Source: JADGRF01 sp035274465 (GTDB lineage: Bacteria > Myxococcota_A > Polyangia > Polyangiales > JAFGIB01). From it: DNA of 64,000 nt. Both the position numbers and the translations under genes were made by a program. The notes below the pieces were generated by a model, which searched no databases, was not told the origin of the DNA, and worked only from the letters and a program-made list of their open reading frames with translations. The stretch is taken from assembly GCA_035274465.1 (NCBI GenBank), contig DATEOF010000065.1, positions 1-64,000 of the forward strand. Reading direction: 5' to 3'. Shown here one piece after another: positions 37,352 to 45,812 of the stretch. Numbering within the stretch: the stretch's first letter is position 1; the number at the start of each line of letters is the position of its first letter.

Positions 37352-38128
37352 GGATTCCAGGATACAGCAGACCTGTCTGGGCCCAAAGCGCTCTCGGACT
37401 TCGAGACGCCTCATGCGTTGGTGTTGGGGCTCGGCGTGAACGTTTGGATCACGCACGTGCTGCTCGCGCTGGTGTCCGACCTGACAACGCTGTCGCAATA
37501 CGCTGTAGGCGTGTTCGCGCTGTTGTGTCTGCTACTCGGCGTGGCGGCGCGTATGTCAGCAGCGCTGGGCACGAGCGAACGGCGCGAGGCGGCCGCGCGC
37601 TGGCTGCTGCTCGGCGTGTATCCCGGCGCGATCGGGCTGTCGTTGTCGCTGGGCGACGAGCGCGTTCGCGAAACCGCCCACAGCGCCATCTCCATGCCGC
37701 TGTGCGCTGCAGCGCTGTTGGCGTACGGCGCGGCGGCGGTGTCGGCCTGCCGCAAGCGCCCGAGCCTGCTGGAAGCCGAGATCCACGCGCTGAACGGGCG
37801 CGAAGCGCAGCTGCGGCCCAAGCGCCTGCGCCGGTTCGTGATCGGCGCGGTGTTGCTCGGCAGCCTGGCCATCTGCGTCGTGGCCCCCCTCTGGCCACCC
37901 TACCCACAGGCCGCCGAAGCCTGGGGCGAAGCGGCCGAAGCCGGCGCGGTGCTGACGGCGCTGGTGGCCATGGCGACTGCAGTGTCGGTCATCGTGGTAC
38001 ATCTCGGTTCTGCGCTGCGCCGCAGCGAGACGCGGGGCGAGACCGTACGCCAGCGGCGCAACCGCTTCGCGACCTTGCTGTTCCTGACGCTGCTCGGATT
38101 CGTGACGTATTGGATCGTGGTGCCGTGA
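37337..38128 (+). CDS. Integral membrane protein of unknown function
   Basis: 263 residues if it starts at ATG 37337. That start overlaps the divergent kinase's GTG by 15 bases, so a later TTG or GTG near 37418-37421 (before LGLGVNVWITHVLLAL) is quite possible. About seven hydrophobic segments are visible (WITHVLLALVSDL, VGVFALLCLLLGVAA, WLLLGVYPGAIGLSL, MPLCAAALLAYGAAA, FVIGAVLLGSLAICVVAPL, AVLTALVAMATAVSVIVVHLG, FATLLFLTLLGFVTYWIVV). No family recognised. Its TGA overlaps the GTG of the Crp regulator (GTGA), indicating translational coupling and a joint role. Confidence 0.65.
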   Translation: MAQRHGFQDTADLSGPKALSDFETPHALVLGLGVNVWITHVLLALVSDLTTLSQYAVGVFALLCLLLGVAARMSAALGTSERREAAARWLLLGVYPGAIGLSLSLGDERVRETAHSAISMPLCAAALLAYGAAAVSACRKRPSLLEAEIHALNGREAQLRPKRLRRFVIGAVLLGSLAICVVAPLWPPYPQAAEAWGEAAEAGAVLTALVAMATAVSVIVVHLGSALRRSETRGETVRQRRNRFATLLFLTLLGFVTYWIVVP

Positions 38129-38721
38129 AGTCCTTCGCGCCGCTGGCGGAGCGACTGCGCAGCTACGGCCCGCTCGGCGATGACGCGCTCGAAGCGCTGC
38201 GCCGGCTGTTGATCGCGCGCACGTTCGCGAGCGAAGCGTGGCTGCTCCGCGCCGGTGAACCAGCGCAGCAAGCGCACTGGATCGAGAGCGGCTTGGTCCG
38301 CGAGTACTACGTCGGTGAAGGCGGAGAGGAGCACATACGGCGCTTCGTGTCCGAGGGCGAGATGACTGGATCGCTCCTGGACTTGCTGTCGGGTGCACCT
38401 GCGGTGACGTTCATTCAAACGCTCGAACCGACTCGAACGCTGAGCTTCGACTACGCGCGCTTCGACGCGGTGTGCGCCAAGTTCTGCGAGCTGCAGCTGG
38501 TCGCACGGCGCTTCACCGAGCAGCTATACGTGCGAAAGGCGCAGCGCGAGCACGAGATGCTGGCGCTGACCGCGCGCGAGCGGCTGCAGAAGTGGCAGCG
38601 CGAGCACGCGCGGCTCGACGACCGGATAAGCCGGAAGCACCTGGCCTCCTACCTGGGCGTCACACCGGAACACCTGAGCCGCCTCAAGCGGGCCGGAAAA
38701 AGCGCAATTCGCACCCGTTGA
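38125..38721 (+). CDS. Crp/Fnr-family transcriptional regulator
   Basis: 198 residues starting at the GTG in GTGA. The N-terminal cyclic-nucleotide-binding-like domain spans about 25-120 (FASEAWLLRAGEPAQQAHWIESGLVREYYV, SEGEMTGSLLDLLSGAPA). The C-terminal helix-turn-helix is near DRISRKHLASYLGVTPEHLSRLKR. The ligand residues of cAMP-binding Crp (RARS-like segment) are not evident, so the effector is open. It is coupled to the membrane protein upstream and stands 54 bases before two Hsp20 genes, which it might regulate. Confidence 0.85.
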   Translation: MKSFAPLAERLRSYGPLGDDALEALRRLLIARTFASEAWLLRAGEPAQQAHWIESGLVREYYVGEGGEEHIRRFVSEGEMTGSLLDLLSGAPAVTFIQTLEPTRTLSFDYARFDAVCAKFCELQLVARRFTEQLYVRKAQREHEMLALTARERLQKWQREHARLDDRISRKHLASYLGVTPEHLSRLKRAGKSAIRTR

Positions 38722-38775
38722 CGCCGACGGCGGCAGACTTAACTTGCCCGTCGTACCCAACGAGGAGAAAGCCCG

Positions 38776-39090
38776 ATGTTATATGTCCGAGATGCCGGCG
38801 ATGACCTCCTGATCTGGGCCGAAGTCCCCGGCTTCGAGGCCGCGGATCTGTCGGTGTCCTTCGAACAAAACACGCTGTTGATCCGCGGTGAGCGCAAACA
38901 CGCCGCGCCCGAAGGCTACAGCGTGCAACGCAAGGAACGCAGCGCGCTGCGCTTCGCGCGCGCCTTCGCCCTGCCCGCTCGCATCGAGCCGGACAAGATC
39001 GAAGCCAAGCTGCAAAACGGCGTGCTCGAGCTGCGCTTGCCCAAAGCCGCCGAGGAACGCGCGCGCACCATCTCGGTCAAGGCCGCGTGA
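38776..39090 (+). CDS. Hsp20/alpha-crystallin family small chaperone (first copy)
   Basis: 104 residues, essentially only the alpha-crystallin core: LIWAEVPGFEAADLSVSFEQNTLLIRGER, then SALRFARAFALPARIEPDKIEAKLQNGVLELRLPK and a short ISVKAA end. The classical A-x-x-x-N-G-V-L motif is clear (NGVLELRLPK). The N-terminal arm found in full-length small heat-shock proteins is missing, which usually limits oligomer size. A strong GAGGAG lies before the start. It is followed by the second copy after 16 bases, so the two are translated from one message. Confidence 0.88.
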   Translation: MLYVRDAGDDLLIWAEVPGFEAADLSVSFEQNTLLIRGERKHAAPEGYSVQRKERSALRFARAFALPARIEPDKIEAKLQNGVLELRLPKAAEERARTISVKAA

Positions 39091-39106
39091 GTAGAGGAGA
39101 ACGATC

Positions 39107-39439
39107 ATGAGCCAAGCCATCCAAGCCCAGGGTCCCGTGCGCGTGTACCAGCCGCGCGTGGACGTCTACGAGAACACCGACGAGCTGCTGTTGCTGGCCG
39201 ACGTGCCCGGTGCCAGCCCCGAGTCGGTGAACATCCGCTACGAGGACGAGCTGCTCACGCTGCAGGCGCAGCGAACGGCGGCGATTGGCCCGAACCTGCG
39301 TTACGAGCGCGCGTTCTCGGTGCCCGAAAGCGTGGACCCGGACAAGATCTCCGCCGAGCTCAAGCAGGGCGTGCTGCACGTGCACCTGCCCAAGGCCGAA
39401 AAAGCCAAGCCGCGGACCATCCAGATCCAGAGCAGCTAG
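39107..39439 (+). CDS. Hsp20/alpha-crystallin family small chaperone (second copy)
   Basis: 110 residues. Core as in the first copy: VYENTDELLLLADVPGASPESVNIRYEDELLTLQAQ, then LRYERAFSVPESVDPDKISAELKQGVLHVHLPKAEKAKPRTIQI. A 12-residue leader precedes the core. The pattern of two adjacent, divergent Hsp20 proteins suggests hetero-oligomers or different clients. It has its own AGAGGAG ribosome site. No HrcA/CIRCE-like inverted repeat is visible upstream. Confidence 0.88.
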   Translation: MSQAIQAQGPVRVYQPRVDVYENTDELLLLADVPGASPESVNIRYEDELLTLQAQRTAAIGPNLRYERAFSVPESVDPDKISAELKQGVLHVHLPKAEKAKPRTIQIQSS

Positions 39440-39466
39440 CGGTGTGGCCGTGCTAGATTTCACAGC

Positions 39467-40471
39467 GTGCAGGAGTCGTACGACACCACGCAGCTCTGTT
39501 TCTCAGCACGGCTGATCGCGCCGTTCGTGCTGCTGTTGCGCAAGCTGCCCGGTATCCCGCCCGAGGTGCTCGATCCGCTCGACGGTCTCGACCCGGATGC
39601 ACGCCTGCCGATCGCGAGCGTCCACGAGCTGCTCGCGGGGGCGATCCACCTGACCGGTGACCCCGACATCGGACTGAAGGCGGCGCGCGAGATCAAGCCC
39701 GGGATGTACGGCGCGCTGGAGTACGCGGCTCGTTCGGCGGCGACCTGGGGCGATGCTGCGAGCACCGTCGGTCGCTACATGCGCCTGGTCAACGACTCGC
39801 TGCGCTTCTCGGTCCGCGAGCATGGCACGCGCGCGCTGATCCAGCTCGACAGCGTGATCGAGCTCCCGCGCGCCTCGGCCGACTTTCAATCGGCGGCCTT
39901 CCACATCTCGTCGCTGAACCTCTGGTCGCAGCCGTTCCAGCCCGAGTTCGAGGTCTGGTTCATGCACCCCGAGCCGCCGGACCGCACACAGTACGAGCTC
40001 ACCTTCCCGGGCGGAGTGTTCCACTTCGAAGCTCCGTTCAATGGTTTCACCACCCCCAGCAGCTACCTCGACCTGCCGGTCCAGACGGCAGATCCCAACC
40101 TCCATGTGCTGATCCGCAAGCACGCGGAGGCCATGTTGGCCGAGCTGCCGCGTGCGAAGAGCCTGACCGAGCGCGTGCGTACCGCGCTCGCGGATCGCTT
40201 GCCCAGCGGAGCGCCGACGCTCTACCAGATCGCCCGGCAGTTCGGCATGAGCGAGCGCACGCTGGCGCGGCACCTCGAGGACGAAGGCACCAACTTCAAG
40301 GCGCTGTTCGAAGACCTGCGCCGCCGCCTCGCGCTGCGCTACGTCGGCAGCTCCGAGCTGCCGTTCTCCGAGATCGCCTGCCTGCTCGGCTTCTCACAAG
40401 CCGCAGCCTTCCACCGCGCCTTCCGCCGCTGGACCGGCCGCACGCCACTCGACTACCGCCGTGCGCCCTAA
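39467..40471 (+). CDS. AraC-family transcriptional regulator (OruR/arabinose-binding type)
   Basis: 334 residues from a GTG 28 bases after the Hsp20 pair. The N-terminal about 200 residues match the arabinose-binding-like ligand domain of OruR/ArgR-type regulators (LPIASVHELLAGAIHLTGDPDIGLKAA, GALEYAARSAATWGDAASTVGRY). The C-terminal helix-turn-helix pair spans about 240-334 (PTLYQIARQFGMSERTLARHL, PFSEIACLLGFSQAAAFHRAFRRWTGRTPLDYR). Its stop overlaps the convergent lipase gene by 4 bases. The target is not evident; the lipase is a candidate by proximity only. Confidence 0.9.
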   Translation: MQESYDTTQLCFSARLIAPFVLLLRKLPGIPPEVLDPLDGLDPDARLPIASVHELLAGAIHLTGDPDIGLKAAREIKPGMYGALEYAARSAATWGDAASTVGRYMRLVNDSLRFSVREHGTRALIQLDSVIELPRASADFQSAAFHISSLNLWSQPFQPEFEVWFMHPEPPDRTQYELTFPGGVFHFEAPFNGFTTPSSYLDLPVQTADPNLHVLIRKHAEAMLAELPRAKSLTERVRTALADRLPSGAPTLYQIARQFGMSERTLARHLEDEGTNFKALFEDLRRRLALRYVGSSELPFSEIACLLGFSQAAAFHRAFRRWTGRTPLDYRRAP

Positions 40472-41994
40472 AAGTCGTCGCCGAATTCGGTGAGCACGCC
40501 GTCGGGTTGGCTGACGGTGATGTAGTGGCTGGGCAGGTGCTGGTAGAGCGAATAGCGACCTTCGTCCGAGAGCTTGAGGAAGGCGAGCTGCGGGATCAGG
40601 CTCGCCAGGCGCTGGCCGCTGCGCAGGGCGTCGCTGGTCGCCTGGGCGCGCGCCAGCATCGCGCCGATCAGCGGCAGCTGATCCGAGACGTAGCCGAGTG
40701 CGGCGATCAGCAGCGAGAGCAGCGAGGTCGCTTGCTGTGGCATCTGGCCCGGCAGTAGCTCGTCGCTCCAGCGCAGCTCGGGCCGGCTGGGGTCCTCGTG
40801 CTCGCGCTTCACTGCCTGAAAGTGCCGCCCGACATGCACGAAGCTGCCGACGTCTTGCGACGGGAGGTGCGGCACCACGTCGCAGACCCATGCCGCCGGT
40901 ACCACGCGGTCGACCATCTTGCTGATCGGCTTGCTGGCCGCGAGCAGCGCAGGCGACGCGGACTTCAGCAGCGAGGGCAGGCTGCGCTCGGCGACTTGCG
41001 CGGCCAGCTTCTTCGCCATCGCCACGGCAGGTTGCTCCACCGCGTTGGGGACCAGCGTACGAACCAACGTCGAGACCAGCGACGAGTCTCGCTCCGGTGC
41101 GCGACACTGGTGGCAAAACACACGCCGGGCGAGGCTGCCGCCGCCAGCGTCAGCGAACGCCTGGGCGAACTCGGCGTTCCCGACCATCGGCTGCCCAAAC
41201 GTGTAGGCCTGACCAAACATCGCGTACAGGTTTGCGTAGTCACGATCGGTCGCGAGCTTGTATGCCGCCAAGAGGGCCATCGCTCCGCCCAGGCTGTGCC
41301 CAGTCACGAACAAGACGGGCTCGATGGCTTGCGCATCGAGCTCGCGCTGGTACGCGCGCTCTTCATCCACCACAGCCTGGTCCTGCGTCGCGGCCCAGGC
41401 GTCGACTTCAAGGGCCGACAGGATGCTCTTGCCCTGTGACGCAGCGCGCAGCGCCGGGGTGAGCGCAAACCATGTGGCGCGCTGGTTGCGATACCAGCCG
41501 CCGTGCACGCGCGCCGCGCCAGCCTTGAGTGGCAGTGAGTCCTCGGCGATCTGCGGTGCACTGTTGTCACGCACCGGCACTGGCACGGCGTTGGCATCGG
41601 TGCTCACAGCCCAGGTCGAGATGTCGAACGGGTCGGTGCCGCGGTATCCCAGCACGACCACGCGCCGGCAGCGGCTCTGCACCACGTATGCGGCCGAACG
41701 GATGAGCAGCGCGTTGTTCGAGACGTCCGCGTGCACACAGCGGCTGCGCGGCAAACCCAGGCGCGCGACCATATTCAGCAAAGTCGCCGGGTCCGAGTAG
41801 AACCAGCTCGACAGCACGGTACAGACGTGGCGCGCGATCGCCTGGGGCTGCTGCGGATTCTGTCGCACCGCGTGCAGCGTGGCTGCGAGATCGTCGTAAA
41901 CCGGAAACGAAGCGCTGCCGCCGGGCTCCGGGCTCGCAGCTTTGATCGGGCGAAGCTCTTCTAGACTGGGGCCGATGAGTGCGACGCGCTGCAT
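40468..41994 (-). CDS. Lipase (class 3) family protein
   Basis: 508 residues. The alpha/beta-hydrolase elbow VTGHSLGGAMALLAAYKLA places the nucleophile at Ser234. Before it, VVVLGYRGTDPFDISTW (116-131) forms the oxyanion region, and HGGWYRN is the usual G-x-x lead-in. These fix the fold as fungal-type class 3 lipase. The C-terminal half has further helices (VAERSLPSLLKSASPALLAASKPISKMVDR) that may cover the site or bind a membrane. No clear Sec signal peptide is present, so it may act in the cell. Substrate is likely an acylglycerol or phospholipid. Confidence 0.85.
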   Translation of the reverse strand: MQRVALIGPSLEELRPIKAASPEPGGSASFPVYDDLAATLHAVRQNPQQPQAIARHVCTVLSSWFYSDPATLLNMVARLGLPRSRCVHADVSNNALLIRSAAYVVQSRCRRVVVLGYRGTDPFDISTWAVSTDANAVPVPVRDNSAPQIAEDSLPLKAGAARVHGGWYRNQRATWFALTPALRAASQGKSILSALEVDAWAATQDQAVVDEERAYQRELDAQAIEPVLFVTGHSLGGAMALLAAYKLATDRDYANLYAMFGQAYTFGQPMVGNAEFAQAFADAGGGSLARRVFCHQCRAPERDSSLVSTLVRTLVPNAVEQPAVAMAKKLAAQVAERSLPSLLKSASPALLAASKPISKMVDRVVPAAWVCDVVPHLPSQDVGSFVHVGRHFQAVKREHEDPSRPELRWSDELLPGQMPQQATSLLSLLIAALGYVSDQLPLIGAMLARAQATSDALRSGQRLASLIPQLAFLKLSDEGRYSLYQHLPSHYITVSQPDGVLTEFGDDF

Positions 41995-42160
41995 GGACTG
42001 ACTCCGTGGGTTCGTGCGGGCGAAACCCTCAAGCTAATCGAAACTGTGTTCGCATTCGACGAGAAGTGACGACATCGCTTGCGTGCGCTGGCGCAGTGCC
42101 GTATTTGCTGCACTGCACGCTCGGGGCTCAGACGTGACTTTCGATCTTCAACGCGGAGCC

Positions 42161-44050
42161 ATGTCGCGGCTCGTCGGGTTCGCGCTGCTGGCGCTGTCGT
42201 GCGCTTGTGACGTGTACGATGCACGGCTGAGCCAGCCGGTCACTGTGCAAGATGCGTCGATCGCTCCGCCGGACGCGGCGAGCGCGGGCGAAGGAGACGC
42301 CGCCGGGCCCACCCATGGAGAGATTACGGCGAGTTGCACGCTGGCCAGCGGCACAGACGTGATCTTGTGCGGTCTGCGCTGCCCCGAGCTCTGCAATGGC
42401 CGGGACGATGACTGCGACGGCGTCACCGACGAGGTCGAGGCCGACCGCCGCTGTGCTGCACCGCACGCGAGCGCGATCTGCCAGGACGGCGCATGTCTGT
42501 TGACGCTCTGCCTGGACCAGATGCGCGACTGCAACCAGCGCGCCGAGGACGGCTGCGAAGTCGAGCCCGACGACCCGGCCAACTGTGGAGCGTGCGGACA
42601 TGTGTGTGCGCTGCCGAATGCCAGCGCGCTGTGTCGCGATCGGCAGTGTCGCGTGGACAGCTGCTCGAAGGGCTTCGGCGACTGCGACGGCGATGGCCTG
42701 TCGTGCGAGACCGAGCTCGTCAGCGTGGAGCACTGCGGCGCCTGCGGGCGACGTTGCCCCGACCGGCCCAACGCGTTCGCCAGCTGCGAGCGAGGCGAAT
42801 GCGGCATGGGCGAGTGCAAGCCGGGTTGGGCCGACTGCAATGGGCTCGCCGAAGATGGCTGCGAGGCCGCGCTCGACAGCCTGGAGCACTGCGGCGCCTG
42901 CGGGGCACGCTGCGACAAGGCCAGCTGCGTCGGCGGGGTATGCACGGCTGCAGACTGCAGGTCGCAACCGGGCCTGGCCGACTGCGATCGGGACGAGGCG
43001 AGCTGCGAGGTCGACCTGCGCAGCGACGCACAACACTGCGGGAGCTGCGAGCGCAGCTGTAGATTTGCCAGCAACGTAACGCCGCACGCCAGGGCGCTGT
43101 GCAAAGATGCCACGTGCCAGCTGGCGTGCACCCGCGGCTGGGGCGACTGCGATGGGCGCTTCGACAACGGCTGCGAGCGACCGCTGAACACGCCGACCGA
43201 CTGCGGAGGCTGCGGGCGCGTCTGCGCGCTCGACTACGCCAGCGTGAGCTGCGAGGACTACACGTGTAGTGTACAGCGCTGCGACCCCGAGCACGGCGAC
43301 TGTGATCACGATGGCAGGAGCTGCGAGACGCGGCTCGACACGCTCGAACACTGCGGCTCGTGTGAGCGCAGCTGTCAGCTACCCCACGCGCAACAGAGCT
43401 GCGCGGGTAGCGCGGACGCGCACGTGTGCGCGCTGACTGGCTGCGAAGCCAACTGGGGCGACTGCAACGGCCTCGCCGCTGATGGCTGCGAGCGCGACCT
43501 GCGCAGCCCGGCCAGCGGCGGCCAGGGCCCGTGCTTGCCCGACGCGGACTGCTCGCGCGCCAGCCTGGGCGATCACACCTACTTCGTCTGTCCGCACGAA
43601 CGCAGCTGGCAGGCCGCGCGCAGCCTGTGTCAGAGCCAAGTCGGCTCGGATCTAGCTACCATCGACAACGCCTCGGAGGTCGAGCTCCTGCGGCCGATGC
43701 TCACCAAGCGCAGCTGGATCGGCCACAACGATCTGTCGATCGAGGGCTTGTGGGTGTGGGCGAGCAACGGCGTGCCGTTCTGGCGCGGTGAGTCGCGCGG
43801 CAACGCGATCAACGGAGCCTACGCGCGCTGGGCCTCCGGCGAACCCAACGGGTCGGGCGACTGCGGGGCGATCTACGAGACTGGCCTGCTCGACGACCTG
43901 AGCTGCACCAATACCCAACCCTTCGTCTGCGAGTACACGCCGGACCTGTGCCCTGACGACCCCGCCAAGCGCGAGCCGGGCCAGTGCGGCTGCAATCGTG
44001 TGGATCGCGACACCAGCGGCGATGGACTCGCCGACTGCGATTCGCAGTAG
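42161..44050 (+). CDS. Cys-rich repeat lipoprotein with MopE motif and C-type lectin domain
   Basis: 629 residues. Signal peptide followed by LALSCAC, with a plausible (not classical) lipobox. After a linker, a MopE-type metal-binding motif (CNGRDDDCDGVTDE) is followed by about eight Cys-rich repeats of 40-45 residues built on C..CG..C plus GDCDG or DCNGLAEDGCE units. The last ~130 residues form a C-type lectin fold (WQAARSLCQSQ, SWIGHNDLSIEGLWVW, ASGEPNGSGDC, DDLSCTNTQPFVCEY); the EPN motif suggests mannose-type sugar binding. It should sit on the outer surface and may bind glycans on prey or other cells. The start has CGGAG upstream. Confidence 0.85.
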   Translation: MSRLVGFALLALSCACDVYDARLSQPVTVQDASIAPPDAASAGEGDAAGPTHGEITASCTLASGTDVILCGLRCPELCNGRDDDCDGVTDEVEADRRCAAPHASAICQDGACLLTLCLDQMRDCNQRAEDGCEVEPDDPANCGACGHVCALPNASALCRDRQCRVDSCSKGFGDCDGDGLSCETELVSVEHCGACGRRCPDRPNAFASCERGECGMGECKPGWADCNGLAEDGCEAALDSLEHCGACGARCDKASCVGGVCTAADCRSQPGLADCDRDEASCEVDLRSDAQHCGSCERSCRFASNVTPHARALCKDATCQLACTRGWGDCDGRFDNGCERPLNTPTDCGGCGRVCALDYASVSCEDYTCSVQRCDPEHGDCDHDGRSCETRLDTLEHCGSCERSCQLPHAQQSCAGSADAHVCALTGCEANWGDCNGLAADGCERDLRSPASGGQGPCLPDADCSRASLGDHTYFVCPHERSWQAARSLCQSQVGSDLATIDNASEVELLRPMLTKRSWIGHNDLSIEGLWVWASNGVPFWRGESRGNAINGAYARWASGEPNGSGDCGAIYETGLLDDLSCTNTQPFVCEYTPDLCPDDPAKREPGQCGCNRVDRDTSGDGLADCDSQ

Positions 44051-44051
44051 C

Positions 44052-45782
44052 TCAGGGTCGCGCTCGGGTCCAGGCCAGGAGCTTCTCGGGTGAGCCCGCA
44101 TTCAACACGCGCTCCGGTGGGATCCAGGCGCGCTCGGCCTGCAGCGCGGCGAACTGGATGCGATCCAGCTCGTTGACGTGATGCGCGTCGCTGGTCAGCA
44201 CCAGATCCACCTTGCGCTGCTGACAGCGGCGGAGTGCTTCGACCGACATATCGAGACGCGGCAGCGAGCCGTTGATCTCCAGCGCAGTGCTGGTCGCCTC
44301 GGCAGCGGCGAAGATCTGGTCCAGATCCAGCTCGATCGGTGGCCGGCTGCCGATCATGCGCGCGGACAGGTGCCCGATCATGCGCACGCTCGGATCCTGC
44401 ATCGCGGTCACGATGCGCTGCGTCTGCGCCGCACGATCCAGATCGAAGTGGTCGTGCACCGACGCCAGGCAAAAGTCGAAGGCGCGCCGGAACTCGAGGT
44501 CGTAGTCGAGCTCGCCACGCGCGCCGATGTTCAGCTCCACGCCGTGGAGCAGCGTGAACTCCGAGCCGAGGCTGGCCTGCAGCGCGCGGATCTTCTCGCG
44601 CTGCTCGAGCAGCGCGGGCCGCCCCACACCCGACAGCGTACCTTCGGCGTGGTCGGTGATCGCCAGCACGCGGTAGCCACGCGCGCGCGCCGCGGCCACC
44701 ACCTCTTCGAGCGGTGAGCGCGCATCGCCGGAGACGGTGGTGTGCACGTGGAAGTCGCCGTAGATCGCGCCGATCGGGCTCGGCAGCTTGCCGCTCTCGG
44801 CGGCCTCGATCTCGCCCGCGTCCTCGCGCAGCACCGGGGGGATCCACGCCAGGCCGAGCGCCCGGTAGATCTCTTCTTCGGTCTCGCTCGCGACCACCTT
44901 GCCGCCCTCGAGCTCCGAGAGCGCGTACTCGTTCAGAGTCCAGCCGCGTTGCAGCGCGCGCTGGCGCAGCTTGATGTTGTGCCCCTTGCTGCCGGTGAAG
45001 TAGAGCTGCGCGGCACCCAGCTGGTGCCCCGCCACCACGCGCACGTCGATCTGCGTGCCGCGGCGCGTGACCACGCTGATCTTGGTGTCGCCGCGGCCGA
45101 TCACGAGCTCGACCATGCTCAACTTCGTGACCGCCTCCATCACCACATTCGCGTCCGAGGCCACCACCAGGATGTCGACGTCGCCGACCGTCTCGTTGAA
45201 GCGCCGCAGCGAGCCGCAGAACGAGGCGTGCGACACGCCGGGCAGCTCGCTCAGGCGCGCCACGATGCGCCGAGCCAGCGGCAACGCGACGGAGACCGGC
45301 GTGCGTGAGTCCCCGCTCTCCGGGCCCAGCCGCCGCAGGCTCTGCGCGATCTTCTCCTCGGACTTTTCACCGAAGCCCTTCAGCCCGCGAAGCTTGTGCT
45401 CGGCCAGCGCGCGCCGCAGATCGTCGATCGACTGCACGCCGAGCTCGGCACGCAGGCGGTTGACGGCCTTGGGACCCATGCCGGGGATGCGCATCAGCGC
45501 CACCACGCCCGCCGGGTGCTTGGCGCGCAGGCCATCCAGCTTGGCCACGCGGCCAGTCTCGAGTAGCTCGCGGATCTTCTCGGCCGTGCTCTTGCCGATA
45601 CCCTCGAGCTTCTGCAGCTCGCGCAAGCTGAGCTTCGACAGATCGCCGCCGTAGGCTTCGATGGCGTGGCCCGCACTCTCGTACGCGCGAACGCGAAACG
45701 ACTGCACGTCACCCTCTTCGAGGACGGTCAACTCGGAGAGCTCGCGCAGCATCTCCAGTACTTCGGTCTTGGTGTCGCTCAT
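44052..45782 (-). CDS. polX: PolX-type DNA polymerase with PHP domain
   Basis: 576 residues. Helix-hairpin-helix motifs at about 55-72 and 97-113 (LEGIGKSTAEKI, IPGMGPKAVNRL); polymerase X palm with GSLRR at 190-194, Asp201/Asp203 (GDVDILVV) and Asp246 (QIDVRVV); and the C-terminal PHP domain beginning YGDFHVHTTVSGDARS with His345 and His347, plus later metal ligands (ITDHAEGTLSG, VHDHFDL, TSDAHHV). This fused order is usual for bacterial PolX, which fills gaps in base-excision repair, with the PHP part giving exonuclease or phosphatase activity. It is convergent with the lectin gene (1-base gap). Confidence 0.95.
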   Translation of the reverse strand: MSDTKTEVLEMLRELSELTVLEEGDVQSFRVRAYESAGHAIEAYGGDLSKLSLRELQKLEGIGKSTAEKIRELLETGRVAKLDGLRAKHPAGVVALMRIPGMGPKAVNRLRAELGVQSIDDLRRALAEHKLRGLKGFGEKSEEKIAQSLRRLGPESGDSRTPVSVALPLARRIVARLSELPGVSHASFCGSLRRFNETVGDVDILVVASDANVVMEAVTKLSMVELVIGRGDTKISVVTRRGTQIDVRVVAGHQLGAAQLYFTGSKGHNIKLRQRALQRGWTLNEYALSELEGGKVVASETEEEIYRALGLAWIPPVLREDAGEIEAAESGKLPSPIGAIYGDFHVHTTVSGDARSPLEEVVAAARARGYRVLAITDHAEGTLSGVGRPALLEQREKIRALQASLGSEFTLLHGVELNIGARGELDYDLEFRRAFDFCLASVHDHFDLDRAAQTQRIVTAMQDPSVRMIGHLSARMIGSRPPIELDLDQIFAAAEATSTALEINGSLPRLDMSVEALRRCQQRKVDLVLTSDAHHVNELDRIQFAALQAERAWIPPERVLNAGSPEKLLAWTRARP

Positions 45783-45812
45783 GGCACGCCTACTCCGGGC
45801 GTACCATACGGC

